64,000 bases of DNA from Pseudorasbora parva (lineage: Eukaryota > Chordata > Actinopteri > Cypriniformes > Gobionidae): positions 47,065,425 to 47,129,424 of the forward strand of contig NC_090178.1 of the NCBI RefSeq assembly GCF_024679245.1. Direction: 5' to 3'. The position numbers were made by a program, and so were the translations under genes. The notes under the pieces are model-generated. The model had not been told where the DNA came from. It ran no database searches and saw nothing but the letters and a program-made list of their open reading frames with translations. Positions 24,654-36,650 of this stretch are shown one piece after another (within the stretch, counting starts at the first letter, position 1; the number at the start of each line of letters is the position of its first letter).

Positions 24654-25605
24654 GGTCAGGTGGCACATTTGGCACATAACATTTTCCTCTGGTGGTTTCC
24701 AGCATTGCGGATGACATTTAGCTGCTGTTTCCCTTATGAGCTAGTTTTCAGTTTCTACAATTGCTAATATGTTGAACAAAGACCCTAACAAGCCTGACTT
24801 TCTCATTTGTCTTGGCTCCCATCTGTCCTTGTGATCCTTTCTGTGGGATAAAACGGGGAACAGAGGTTGACGGCCCACACAGGGTTTATCCGTCCCTCTC
24901 TCTGATGGAGTCCTGAGAGGTCTGAAAGACTGCATGAATGATGACGGTGAAGAGGGTGTTTAAATTTGCTAGAAGGGCTGTAATAAATTAGGCGCTGGCT
25001 CAGCCAGTCAATTATGGCAGGTTTTCAGCCCTCCTTGGGCATGAACTTCCCTATTCAAAAGCTCAGAATAAGAGTCATTCTCATCTGATCGGATCAGGCC
25101 ATTCTGAGACTGCAGGCAGTGATAGTAGGTCAGTTTAAGGTCCCTCATGAGAATGTGTGGTCACGATGTCAATTTTTGAATGCTTTGACTGATTCAATGA
25201 GTGCTTGCTGAGAATCAAACTAAAGTTGTGGTTGTGGAATGTCTACAGCTCCTTTTCGCCGGGATATCTCCCATAATAAGAATGTACGCACAAATAATGT
25301 GTCAGTTTCAACATAAAGGATTTAGTAAGATTAAAAATAAGGTTCTTAAATGAACGTCAGTAGTTCTTTTAGGTCTCTTTTGCATAAATCTGGACATAAT
25401 GATGGGTCAATTTGAGCATAAAAGTGAAGGTTAGTACAGGTTGAATAGCTTGATCAATACTGCGGTGAAGAGACAATTTATCAGCTGTATTAAGCTGTGG
25501 ATTCTATGGACTTTTGCATAAAAGTCTAGATGTTTTGAGGAAACACATTTGTGGTTAATTTCTTGTCGCAGCAGTAAAAGCACTGAGATAGAAATCCATA
25601 GCAGC
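24190..25605. other. Noncoding stretch with a (GA)n array
   Basis: No gene is recognised. A (GA)n array lies at 24580-24650. The remainder looks unique. Confidence 0.5.
24580..24650. repeat. (GA)n microsatellite
   Basis: About 35 GA units. Confidence 0.95.
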
Positions 25606-25609
25606 TGAT

Positions 25610-26280
25610 GTCAAGTCAACATTATTTATATAGCGCTTTTTACAATGTCAATTGTTTCAAAGCCGCTTCACTGTGTTTACAGGAAAATAATGCAACAGAA
25701 TTTGATTCGGCTGTACAGCCGCTCTGGAGAAAATGGTGATGTAATACAGCTCATTTCATTTATTACAGTGTCAAAGAGGGCAGATCGGTAATATCGTTGA
25801 AATGTAAGTGTCCCCAACTGCAGGCAACTCCTGTACCTGCAACTGTCCATGCTGATGCAGCCATGAGAGGCGACCACAAGCAAACATCCTAGGCATAGGC
25901 ACCACATAGGCAAACATCCTAATGAGGAGATGTGGTGGGTATCCTAATTCCCAACATATATCTAATGTTTGGCCATCAATTCCAGCCTCTTCTTGGTTTA
26001 TATAAGGATAAATTGAGAGCAACAGGTGGAAGTCTGCAGTACCAAGTGGTAAACCAGCCTTCAAACTTAATTGTATAATTCCAGAGTGTTCCACAGCAGT
26101 GATTTTACTGAGCAGACTCAACATAATTGGTGGTCTGTCTAAAACAGATTTGCACTTAAAAGGACAGCCAGACTTTAAATGGAATATAAATGTTAATTTG
26201 GTTGGCAGTATCGGTTGTGAAACCTCTGTATACTTATACATTACCACATATCTTCCAAAAGAAAGGGACAAAATGTGATT
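25610..26280. repeat. Interspersed repeat with LINE-tail-like start
   Basis: It begins GTCAAGTCAACATTATTTAT then ATAGCGCTTTTTACAATG and CGGTAATATCGTTGAAATG, sequence I recognise as a recurring fish retroelement-like repeat. The following 400 bases to about 26280 have open minus-strand frames without known motifs. Family uncertain. Confidence 0.45.
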
Positions 26281-26366
26281 AAAGCAGGTGCTATTATTTC
26301 AGGTAGGAAACCTGCTGTAAGTTCATGACCAAGTTGACCCAGCCATGTGCAAATTTGAGGACCAGG

Positions 26367-26564
26367 GGCCTATTGCACAAAGCTAGGATAAGGGATTAAG
26401 CCAGGGTATCGTGGTGATCTTGTTATCTGTATGCAAAATTTAGGACACCGCTGTCGTGTAAACGTACCCTGAAGGCACACTCACACCAAAAACGATAATG
26501 ATAACGAAAGGGATCACCAAGATATCCCGGCTTAATCCCTTATACTAGTTTTGTGCAATAGGCC
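26367..26564. mobile_element. Short MITE with inverted ends
   Basis: The left end GGCCTATTGCACAAAGCTAG and the right end CTAGTTTTGTGCAATAGGCC are inverted repeats. GGATTAAGCC and GGCTTAATCC, and GTGGTGATCTT and GGATCACCAAGAT, pair further in, so most of the 198 bp folds on itself. No clear target duplication. Confidence 0.75.
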
Positions 26565-26586
26565 TCAGGCCTGGACTTTTTACATT

Positions 26587-27420
26587 TGTATTGTTTATAT
26601 ACGGCAGTTGTACATGAGGGACTGTCACTTTACTTTTGTTTTTTTATTTTCTAATGAAAGTTTCTTTTAACGTTTACCGGTTCCCGCCTCCTTCTTCCCT
26701 GAGCCTTAACTTTGTCACACTGCTGCCGAAACACATGCGGAAGGAGGAAGATGTTGTCAAAGAGCACTGGCCGCTGTGTGAAATCCGCGGTTACATCTAA
26801 CCGGGTGGAGTCTACCGATGTCGACGCTCGAGGTGGTGGACTGTGATTTACTGTTGGGATGAACTATCTAGCTCCAGTCCACCTGCCGTCAGAGAGGGAG
26901 TGGAGGAGTCGCTGACGTTTGGATGATGACGGAGCCCGCTGCCATCCGACCTGATGGGGAGAAGCAGGGAACGGAGGACTTGTTGCTGGCTGCCCAAAAC
27001 CAGAGGAGTGGTCTCCATCCACCAGGCAATGGAGGAGCTAGAGTGCCTCCATTGCGGAGGAGTTCACCAAACTGGTGGAGGAATTGATGGCGCATTTTGG
27101 GATCTCTTTCCTCTCTGGTCTCTGTCTCTTCTCATCCTTCCATCTCCTTTTCTTTCACCTTGTCTGCCCTTACCCCTAGTTGCTGCATTCTCCATGATGG
27201 GGTGGATAGAGCGCAGTCTCGAGGTTTTGGTGGGGCTATGTGGCAAGTTGGCATGACTACTATTTTTGCTGTGTTTTGTTAGTTTTCTGTTTATATGCGG
27301 AAGTCGTCTGTAAGGGCGGCCACTTTACTTTTGTTTTTGTTGTTTGTTTATTTTATGATTAAAGTTTCTTTCGTTCACCGCTTCCTGCCTTCTTCTTCCC
27401 TGAGGCTTAACTTTGTTACA
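26587..27420 (+). mobile_element. Small non-autonomous LTR-bounded element (TRIM-like)
   Basis: Two diverged direct repeats bound the unit: about 26587-26719 and about 27270-27420. Both run from GTTTATATRCGG through CACTTTACTTTTGTTTTT, a T-rich stretch with ATGAAAG or ATTAAAG, TTCTTCCCTGAG and AACTTTGTYACA. The interior opens CTGCCGAAACACATGCGGAA, resembling a primer-binding/leader region, and then has about 550 bp of GC-richer DNA without gag or pol. It is 0.83 kb, so it would need enzymes in trans. Confidence 0.6.
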
Positions 27421-27959
27421 ATGCATTAACTGCCAATTAATTTGATAAAAAATGTTAAGTCCTAGAATGTTGTTTTTTCTTCTTCTTCCATTTGAAAACC
27501 TTCCAAACTGATCATATAATTAACTGCTCTGTTAGGCTTTTTTCACACATGGTTTGATTGCTTGGTACCACCATGAGTACTAGCAGCAGCTGTTCACCAC
27601 TGTCACTTAGTAATGACTCAGGAGGGCAAGACACCAGCTGCTTTACTCAAGTTTTGTCCCTTTGGTTTCACTAGAAAACTTTAACATTTGCTTCTGTGCC
27701 AAAGCAGCACGTGGGTGTACAGTACTGCAAATGACGTATGCAAACTGTTTGCTATCTGCGACGTCTACCAAGACTTCTACAATACACCATAATAGGCAGA
27801 TTATACATCCAAGTAAAGCAGGACTGTGTTCATACCAATTGTTATTAATTCCTTGTGAACAATAACCCAAACTATTTGATGTCCAAATCCAGATTGTTTG
27901 TTTGGTGTGAAAGCATTTCCGAAATTGGGAAAGCAAATCGAACCCTTCAAAGCAAAATC
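27421..27959. other. Noncoding stretch, no gene recognised
   Basis: No paired termini or long motif-bearing frame. Confidence 0.4.
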
Positions 27960-27962
27960 TAA

Positions 27963-28796
27963 GGGTGCTTTCACATCTCTAGTTCGGTTCATTTGGTCCG
28001 AACCAAGGGCAAACAATTATACATTGTTGCATTTTTCAGATTTTTTGGTTCCTTTTCACACCACACTGATTGCTTTGGTCCGAACCAGTTGAAACGAACC
28101 AAAACGCAGACACGTGACAACATCCACATCACTCATTGGCCATGGCGTATTTCCTAAACTGCTTTTCGATTCGTCAGAATTTACGTGTGGGAAAATTCCA
28201 ACAGAAGAGGCAAAGCCAGCAAACTATAATAACACTATGGAGAGACGACTGCGCGGGCCAGTTTTGTCCCTGGCCATAATCTACTACACGGTGTGTATTT
28301 ACCACAGTATGCAAACAAAACATTTCTATAATGAAGCGCGGATGCAACATGAAAACAACGCTCTAATGCACTGCAGACGGCGAGCGCGCATCACTCGTCA
28401 CTTCAAGAGGAGGCGTGCATTAATTATTAACGCTTGACATGCTTCCATCTTCCGAAAATATTGCCAACGATCTATCAGGTAATAATATCATGCACACAAT
28501 GTCAGCGCAGCTAACTACGGCAGCTGGTTCAGTCCAAAAATGATCAGTACTTTTGCAGTTGGTTCTGTTCGAGGTCGGATCCCGTTCTCACCACAAACAA
28601 ACCACTCCAGAGTTCGTTTGAAATCGTACCGAGACCACCTCTTCAAGGAGGTCTCGGTACGCTTGTTTGGTCCGCTTTTGGTGCGCACCCGAGTGCGATT
28701 GCTGCTTTCAGACCTGACCAAACGAACCGCACCAAAGAGGGAAACGAACTCTAGTACGATTCAACCAAACTAAATGAGGCAGGTGTGAAAGCACCC
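27963..28796. mobile_element. Harbinger-like MITE with TAA target duplication
   Basis: The ends GGGTGCTTTCACATCT and AGGTGTGAAAGCACCC are inverted repeats flanked by TAA (27960-27962 and 28797-28799). The subterminal sequence repeats GGTCCGAACCA and AACGAACC motifs, and an internal perfect hairpin (GTACCGAGACC to GGTCTCGGTAC) lies at 28627-28660. It is 834 bp with no transposase. Confidence 0.8.
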
Positions 28797-28799
28797 TAA

Positions 28800-30346
28800 G
28801 AACAAAGTGGTGTGATGTGCTTTCAAACAAAATCTGGCTAAAATGAAAATAGTTTGTAGTCGGTTTCAGGAGTTTGAAATGGTTAAACACTTTCAAACTA
28901 CTAGCCTATTGGTCCATGGCGATTGCGTAATAGGTGTGGCTCTGAGGTCCCCTCTTTGACAGTTCATTTCTTCTGCTTTAGAGTAGACATTGAAGTTGAC
29001 TTTTGATTGAAAGTGGCACTGGTATGTTTTTTGCATGTTTTATACTGTAAAGCTGCTTGTTTTAAAGCAATATATTGTATAACGTGCTAAATAAACAAAT
29101 GTGAAGTGACTGCTGATGTACATTGCTATGATCAGATGCTTTCTTAACTGCTTTTTTCTGTCAGAAAGCAAGCAGCACCTATTTACAAATTCATCAAAAC
29201 ACAGCTCAGTCAGGGTGTTCGACTTATTTTTGTCCCAATGCGATTGCTGTGAGTATATTGGTGGCTTTAATTTTATTCTTCTCCTTCAACACACTTTTCC
29301 CCCTCTATGTTGTACTAATTTTCACTGTTGTTCTTCCTGGCAGTTACCAAAATGAGCCACTGTGTGCTACTAACTTGTATAAAAGAAACTTGGAGTGACA
29401 ATAAAAGCATCTGCTTGATCAATAAATGCTGAATTACGACCTCGTGACCGCATTCTGTCATCAGTGCAGTCGTCCTGCTCCATAAACTCTGCCTCAGGCC
29501 ATACTTACAGACATTTAGACTGGACAAACACTTTGTTTCCACAGAGTTTAAATACAGTTGACACAGCAACCACTCAGACTATTGACTAAATGTAAAATTG
29601 ACAGATTCGTACACAGCATTTGATAGGACATGTTCAATTATTCATTTGGCCTATTGAATTTTTCCTGCTAGACAGGTTGTAGGAATAAACGTGAATGCTC
29701 CTGCTGGTTTTACTCTAGCCGCTGAGCCTTTAGTTCAGACTGTAAATAGATTGTGATCTACTTTAATGCAGAGCTGAGGTTGCACAGAAATGTGACCTCT
29801 TACCATAAGAAATACTGAGAGAAGGCTCTAGAAAGAGAGGTGCAGATGCAATATGTTCACACCCGAATAAAGTCGCTAGTCCTTTCTCTTAAAAATAAAG
29901 GTTCTTCATTGACAACTGTGGTTCCATGAAGAACCTTTAACATTCATTGAATCTTTCCATTGCACAAAATAATCTTTATAGTGAAAAATAGCTTCTTAAG
30001 ATTGTTAAAAAGTTATTCACTCTAAGAAAAATTGTTATTTTAAGTAGTGTTCAATGAAAGGTTATTTGGGAAGCCTAAAAGGGTTCTTCTATGGTGTCAC
30101 TATAAGTGGACATTCAACAGACAGTCCCCTTATCAATTAATAAATCTAAAGAATAACCAAACTGACTCATATGCATTTTCATCATAAAGATCAGCTTCCG
30201 GGTCTCAACCCAAATATGGTGCTCTACATTAGACATGCACACAGCTATTTACCTGATGGTAAATAAGGTCATCAATCCCAAACACTTTATGAACCGTGGT
30301 CATATGTATGCACAACTTTGCTTTGTTTGACACACAGCCATTTTCT

Positions 30347-30390
<44 letters not shown>

Positions 30391-31720
30391 GTCCAATAAA
30401 AGTTAATATAGTATTCAGTTTTAACTGCTTTAGTATCCCAACATTGGGTTACATTGACCCATAATTTGTACTGACAGTAAAAACATTAAAAAATAACACA
30501 ATAAAATGACCCAAAAGCCTAAACCCTGCATTTAAAATGAAAATAAAAATTCAACTTTGGATTGAATCACAGTCAGTTTTTGAAGACCGGCATTTGAACT
30601 CCACTCAGGGAATAACCTAAATGTTCTTTTCTTATGAAATATAGAAGGCGATTATGAATCTAGTCATTTCTCTACCACCAGCTGATTTTTTTGGGGCCTA
30701 CCCAAACTTGTGCGATTTGGACTGTTCTCCGTCTTTCTCGGTTTTGAAGGGAAATTGGTTCCTTGCTTAAATATTAATCCTCTTTTACAGATTCTAAATC
30801 CAGTTTTCTAATCTGTGCCTCATTAAAAATGTATGCTGGAACATGCTTTATTTGAATGGAGTGGAGACGTGGCAGGGTACACATGCCGCCGGTATGGCAA
30901 GAGAAGCCAGACAGAGCGGCTTATGGAGCTCAGGGGTTTGGTCAGTGGATTAACACGGTTTTTACAGGAGGACTTCTGGTGAGCTTAGCATTTGAGGAAA
31001 TGTACTCTTTGAAAGAGAACGCTCTTCTAGGAATGTGTAATGTTTTCTTCTTGAGAAGACTTTGAAGAGCCGGCCCTCTTACAACAAAAGTCTCTTTTTC
31101 TTCTTCTTGTGACAGTGCAGCTTTAAGGGTGTACTTGAGTCCTCTTTCAAACAGCCAAAGTCTGACCACTTTAAGTGGACCAACAAGTAAAGTGTTTAGT
31201 TTGCTTGTGTTGAGGTCTCAGTCACACTGCTGTTTTTAGGACCTGTATTACCTGAGTAGACTATTTTCTTTTGTTACATTATATGACATTATATGACCAA
31301 AAATTACACATTAAATCACAATTGGAAGTTATTACAAACACTCATTTATAGTTTAAAGTGAGTAAAAGCGTAATATTAATAATTTAAGTTGTGTTATGTA
31401 GCTTGATGCAAATTGTAGCTGTAATGCACCTGTTGCACCGGAGCCCTATCTGTCACAATCTATTTAGTTACAGGAATTCCCACAAGGTCCCATTTTTTTC
31501 CTTTTTCTTTTATAGTAAGACTTCAGGTTATAGGTGGATTAATACATCTGGGGCAAATGGGTGTTGATGGACAATCAGTGTAATGCCAGAATAAAAAATA
31601 TATATTTATTTACAGAACTAGACCGAGAGACCATTTAAAGGCCTCTGCAGGTGTTGTGAGTTCATCAGCTGATTAGTGTGTGGCGCCAGCTGTCTTCAAT
31701 ATTGAACCTTTTCACAATAT
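28800..31720. other. Noncoding stretch with small repeats
   Basis: No gene is recognised. It includes a GGTTCTTCATTGAC / GAAGAACCTTTAAC repeat at about 29896-30110 and an (AT)n tract at 30353-30386. Confidence 0.5.
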
Positions 31721-31722
31721 TC

Positions 31723-31725
<3 letters not shown>

Positions 31726-31812
<87 letters not shown>
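31726..31812. repeat. (AT)n microsatellite
   Basis: About 43 AT units. AT-rich inverted repeats follow to about 31955 (TTAATATTTATTTTTCACAG and its near complement). Confidence 0.93.
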
Positions 31813-31817
<5 letters not shown>

Positions 31818-32576
31818 TTGTATTAATATTTATTTTTCACAGTTAACCGCTTACTAGATGTTGGTTAACTGTGAAAATATTAACTGTGAAAAATATTTTT
31901 AACTGTGAAAGATAAATGAAAAATAAACATTAACATAAATATTAACACAATTAATCATCTCTTCAAACCAAACAGAAAGCTCAAAAAACATATTTAAAGT
32001 TATAATGTATTGTTAACATGACACTGCATTTTTAAACAGCACGAGAGCAGCACAAGATGTTAAATACGTTGAGACGCTATGGATTGACCATAGATGTGCG
32101 CCTGACGCTTGAATTCTGAAGACAATTTTGTAATGATTTTGTAATTATCTAAAGTCAATATTTGTCAATTATTGACTCATCTGCAACAAAGTCTAAATTA
32201 CCTTCATTTAGGGCTTTTTTCAACAAATACTGTGATTAAAGTTATTGCAGTTTTTAATTATCAGACGACCCAAATTATTACAAAATAGCAATATATTTTC
32301 TTTCATGATTTATTTACTTTGATTCAGGAAAAAATAAAATAAAATCTAGGAATATCTTATACACCATAAGTCTGCATTAATACAGTAAAAACAATAGTGT
32401 TTACATTACAATTTAACATTTTAACATTTAAAATATTGTACACTGCCATTTATTTCTAATTTAAGCATCAGTACACCAGTATTTATTGTCACATGGTCCT
32501 TCAGAAATCATTCAGATATGTTGATTTGCTGCTCAATTGTTAATTATTAGACATAAAAAAAATACAAAGTTGTGTA

Positions 32577-32850
32577 TCGAACTCTATAGGGCGAAGCTGA
32601 TTGGTTGCTGCTGTAGCAGTAGCCAATTAGCTCGCTGCTCAACATTTAAATACTTGCTCAGCATTTGCTAAAGAAGTTGCAGCACACTTTCAGAAACTGT
32701 CCACCTTCCCCAGTTCCACCTGCTTAGATCTGCTACAGGTCACTCATGTACGCTATATTGAGCCGCATGTCTTACACGCTCATAGAACTGTGTTGTGTAT
32801 GTATACTGGCAGTAGCAAACCCTGAGAGTTTCAGCAAGAAATGTATCTTA
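32577..32850 (-). repeat. Dispersed repeat, inverted relative to 55490-55705
   Basis: On the minus strand it reads through AAGGTGGACAGTTTCTGAAA, GCTGCAACTTCTTTAGCAAA, TGCTGAGCAAGTATTTAAAT and CGCCCTATAGAG, matching the + strand at 55490-55705 block by block. Confidence 0.8.
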
Positions 32851-33029
32851 AACACCAAATCAGCATACTGCATGTTAAAATATATTCAAATCTGTTATAA
32901 AATAAATGGGAAGTTATATCTGAGTGAGCTAAATGCTACTTTGAACTCAGCAGCATTACCTTTCAACTTCGAAATCTGGAGATCAACAAACTGTGCCATA
33001 AACTATACTGCCCAATATTTTTAGCCATT

Positions 33030-34390
33030 CTATAAATACTTCTAACCTTGTCCCACATATGTTGCCCATACAGCTTTCTCCTGAAAGGTCTTTGTTGCAA
33101 CGCAAACAGGCTTTGGTCTCAGTTAGGTGTCTTTTTCTGTCTTGGCCGCTCTAGAAAATCTATAAGCCCAGGTAGAAGAGCACTGAGCATTAGATTGAGT
33201 GGTGTATTTTAGGCTACTGAGCTCTGAGCGGATTGATTGATTGACTCTCTGTATTGATGGAGGCACTGATTGATGGATAGGTGAAGCTGTGGATGAGTGA
33301 GGTGTGCATGGCTGAATGCGCAGTGTAACTGATGTGAACTTACGACTATAAGATCACGGTGAGCCACTGGATCGCACTATTAGAGGGTCTGAGCTCGACT
33401 GCAGCCAGCCGGCAGCATTGGTGAGTTTATACTGCTGGTGGTTTTCCACCCTCCTGATTTTAGATTAGCACACACTGAAGGGACCCGGACTCTTCATTAG
33501 TCAGTGTGTTGAATATGATGTGCACCACACACACACAGAACATTAATGAACACAATCACTGGAATTAGGCAAATACCATGAGATTGAACTGGTAGACACG
33601 ACTGCTGTAAATAATCATTTATATGACCCATATTGATAAATAGCATGTCATTTTGTATGTCAGATAGCTAATTAGATGCCTGCGCTGTTTAATGATGCTA
33701 TAGTATCATCTTTTCTCTGAATACAGCTGACCTATAAATCCCGTTTGCAACGCATTTTTTTAAAGAATAAAATAGATTGATTTAAGGCTGTAAAACTGAT
33801 GAATTACAATTAACGGCATCTAACATAAAAGTCTGTATTTGCTTTTATGTTAGATGTACACATAGAAATAGTTTGCTGAGTAAATAGAACACTATAAATG
33901 ATAGGCTAATTCATTTTTAATATAAACCCCCACTAACAGAAAACATCTAAAACAACATGGACATCTTTTTAAAAATTAGGTCATTTTAACCCAGATTAAT
34001 GATTAAAAACACTATCTATAACATTTCACAACAAGGATGTGTATTAATAAAACTGCATTATTGCAATCCCCATAATGAATTGTTCATATTTCTGGTAAAA
34101 CTGTTATATTTTTTTGTTTGAAGAAAAGCATTTAATTTAAACAACAGCTATTTAACTCATCAGATGACAATCTAGAATAAATGTTAAGTTATGTTTTAAA
34201 ATGGTGCAGTGGTGTGCGAATGCCACGAGGTTCAAAAAGGACATGTTATTGGTTAGTTTAAAGACTGTATAAAGAAAGTAAAGGCATGGCATCTTCTTAC
34301 TGAGGGCTACACAGACAGCATGTGTGCAGTTTTATTCTGAGATGTATCGAGGGAAAGTGACAAACTGACACATAATGCTGTGAGTAAACT
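33030..34390. other. Noncoding stretch, no gene recognised
   Basis: AT-rich sequence with no recognised repeat ends. Confidence 0.45.
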
Positions 34391-34401
34391 GTATCCCTTA
34401 A

Positions 34402-34807
34402 AGGGATAGTTCACCCAAAAATGAAAATGTGATGTTTATCTGCTGACCCCCAGTGCATCCATCTTCAGGAGAACACAAATGAAGATGTTTAACTCCAACC
34501 GTTGCTGTGTGTCAGTCATATAATCATCTGAATGGGCAACAATTCTATGAGAGCAAAAAAAAAAAAAAAAAAATGCTTAGACAACATGCACAAAAACACT
34601 GCTGCTCGTGACGTTTATCATTTTTTTTACCTCAAATACAACGCTATATCCAACAGCCTGGAGCACGCTTTACTTCCGTTAAGGTCAATATCCACGCTCT
34701 GGATCCTATATATTTCTTCTACTGAAGAAACAAACACACCTACATGTTGGATGCACTGGGGGTAAGCAGATAAACATCACATTTTCATTTTTGGGTGAAC
34801 TATCCCT
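34402..34807. mobile_element. TTAA-flanked MITE, family 4
   Basis: AGGGATAGTTCACCCAAAAA and its inverted partner TTTTTGGGTGAACTATCCCT form the ends, with ATGAAAATGTGATGTTTATC and complement continuing the inverted repeat. TTAA flanks at 34398-34401 and 34808-34811. This terminus is among the most frequent repeat sequences I know of in cyprinid genomes. Confidence 0.88.
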
Positions 34808-34811
34808 TTAA

Positions 34812-35040
34812 AGGGATACTCCACTGCTTTTTCATATTAAACTATAATGTATGGCGGAATAGCACTTTTGAGAGTACTTCGACTTGGTGCAGTAAAAAGA
34901 CACGCCTGAGAAATCCTTCCTCAAATCTCACCCTCACCTTTTTCCGTCGATACGGGGAAATTTTTTAGCCGGGACTTTTTACTGCACCGAGTCGAAGTAC
35001 TCTCCGAAGTGCTATTCCGCCACACATTACAGTTATCCTT
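34812..35040. mobile_element. TTAA-flanked MITE, family 5, with internal palindrome
   Basis: It starts AGGGATACTCCACTGC directly after the TTAA that ends the preceding element and finishes before TTAA at 35041-35044. About 45-bp arms pair inside it: GGCGGAATAGCACTTTTGAG to GTGCAGTAAAAAG (34852-34899) and CTTTTTACTGCACCGAGTCG to GAAGTGCTATTCCGCC (about 34975-35021). Confidence 0.72.
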
Positions 35041-35320
35041 TTAACCCACTTAGAAAAGCGCCACATGTTATTTTGTCACCATACTTGATTGTTCAGCTAT
35101 TCGTGTAACTGTATTTAATCGCTTTTGTATTTGGTCGCTTCTGTCACATGCCTGTCCTGTCTTGTGTGCACATGTGGGTTTTGTCATGTTGAGCATGTGC
35201 TCCTGTCATTGTCTGATCCTCCCCCTTGTTATCTGATTAGTGTAGATTTCTCCCACCTGTTCCCTCTTGATTTCTTCCCTTTATAAGCTCATTGTGTTTG
35301 TCGGCTTGTTGTTATGTCTA

Positions 35321-36650
35321 TAGCTGTGTCTAATTTCATTAAATTTTGAAGGCTGCGTCCTCCGGAGGACACATCTGTGTAGGATGCAGTATACGGAGTG
35401 TCCTCAATCAGAATTAAACGAGACGTCCTTCGTAGGACACACAGGCAGGAAGTATCACGTTGCTATGCCAACAAGTCTCATTGCTCTCACGCCAGTTATA
35501 TGAATGAAAATTATTTAAAACTTGAAAATGACTATGAAATGTTTCTTGTCTTGACAGCAATGTACTGTTCTGAACGTTTAAAATGCACTAAACAGTTGTA
35601 ATCCTCTTTACCACAACTATCTGTTTGAGGTAACAGAGCTTAAAAAAAAAACAAGCTTAAAGGTGCACTATGCAGCTTTTGTCCACTGGAGGCCGCCTAT
35701 GCAAAACAAATGCGTAGTTTGATGACGCAAAGTGTGAGCGCAGCATCTTGGGAGATATGGTCTTCTCATCACAGCCGGTGGAAAATAGGACTCGGGCAGA
35801 AATCACGTTCATGCATGCGGATATTAACGTTACTGTAGTCTAAAGCAGAGCAGGACCGAGTGTTATGGACCTGAGCAAAGCTGCTGGAGCGATTGTTAAA
35901 CAAATACCCGCCTTGCGAATACCGGGACTTTTATTATGACGGGACGGGACTCATTTGCCGGGCGCCTGCACAGATCCGCTCTTCCGGTTATGATTTTGAG
36001 GTAATGGAGCTCTGTTTATCATATTAGATACATTTAAGTGTGTTTAAAACGATGTTATGACGTTACTCCGTGCGTTCAGTTGTTCACACTGCTAAGAGTA
36101 AAGCGCTCCTGCCAAATAAAAGCCGAAACCGAGGGTAACGCAGATATGACGCAATTGACAGGCGACAGGATGCAATGCTGCAACGTCCCGGTCCTGTCCC
36201 GGTCCTTAGTTAAAATAGCAATTTTCTCACAATTTACAAATAGTTGGAAACATCTGGGATATTGTAGGTACTCAACTGAACAAAATATATAACACTGGCC
36301 TAGTGGTTTTTGGATATTTTACTGCAAAAATACTACATAGTTCACCTTTAAACTACGGACATTTAAACACCATACCTACGCTTGCATGTATATTTGGTGA
36401 TGGTGCTGTTTTTTCATATGATATAAAAAAAATATGATCGATGTTAACGGTGACTCAAAGAATTATGGGTTATCTCCAGCCATGAAGGCTACACCTCATG
36501 CACACTCCGAAATCCTGTGAAAGAAGGACGCATTCGAAAGTCGCATTTGGAGAGGCCTACTCACTTTTTTGAAATGAGACGGCCTTATGACGCTTGCAGC
36601 CTTCAAATGCCACCTCCGGAGGACGCAGCCTTCTGAAATGAGACACAGCT
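35321..36650. mobile_element. hAT-like MITE inserted in the solo LTR
   Basis: The ends TAGCTGTGTCTAATTTCATT and GAAATGAGACACAGCT are inverted repeats, continued by GAAGGCTGCGTCCTCCGGAG and CTCCGGAGGACGCAGCCTTC. Flanking octamers TATGTCTA and TATGTCTC agree at seven of eight positions, supporting hAT. It is itself interrupted by a TTAA element at 35661-36347. Confidence 0.75.
35661..36347 (+). mobile_element. TTAA-flanked MITE, family 1, copy C
   Basis: It starts AGGTGCACTATGCAG and ends CTACATAGTTCACCT, with TTAA at 35657-35660 and 36348-36351. This 687-bp copy looks close to full length and is the best reference for the family here. It contains TGATGACGCAAAGTGTGAGC, TCACAGCCGGTGGAAAATAG and CCGAAACCGAGGGTAACGCA. 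Confidence 0.88.

Noticed and set aside
24490..24717. Ser-Leu repeat protein
   Set aside because: It is the translation of the (GA)n array, with no start context or family similarity.
25771..26271. 166-codon minus-strand frame
   Set aside because: No domain or start context. It lies within an interspersed repeat with a LINE-tail-like end, so I treat it as noncoding.
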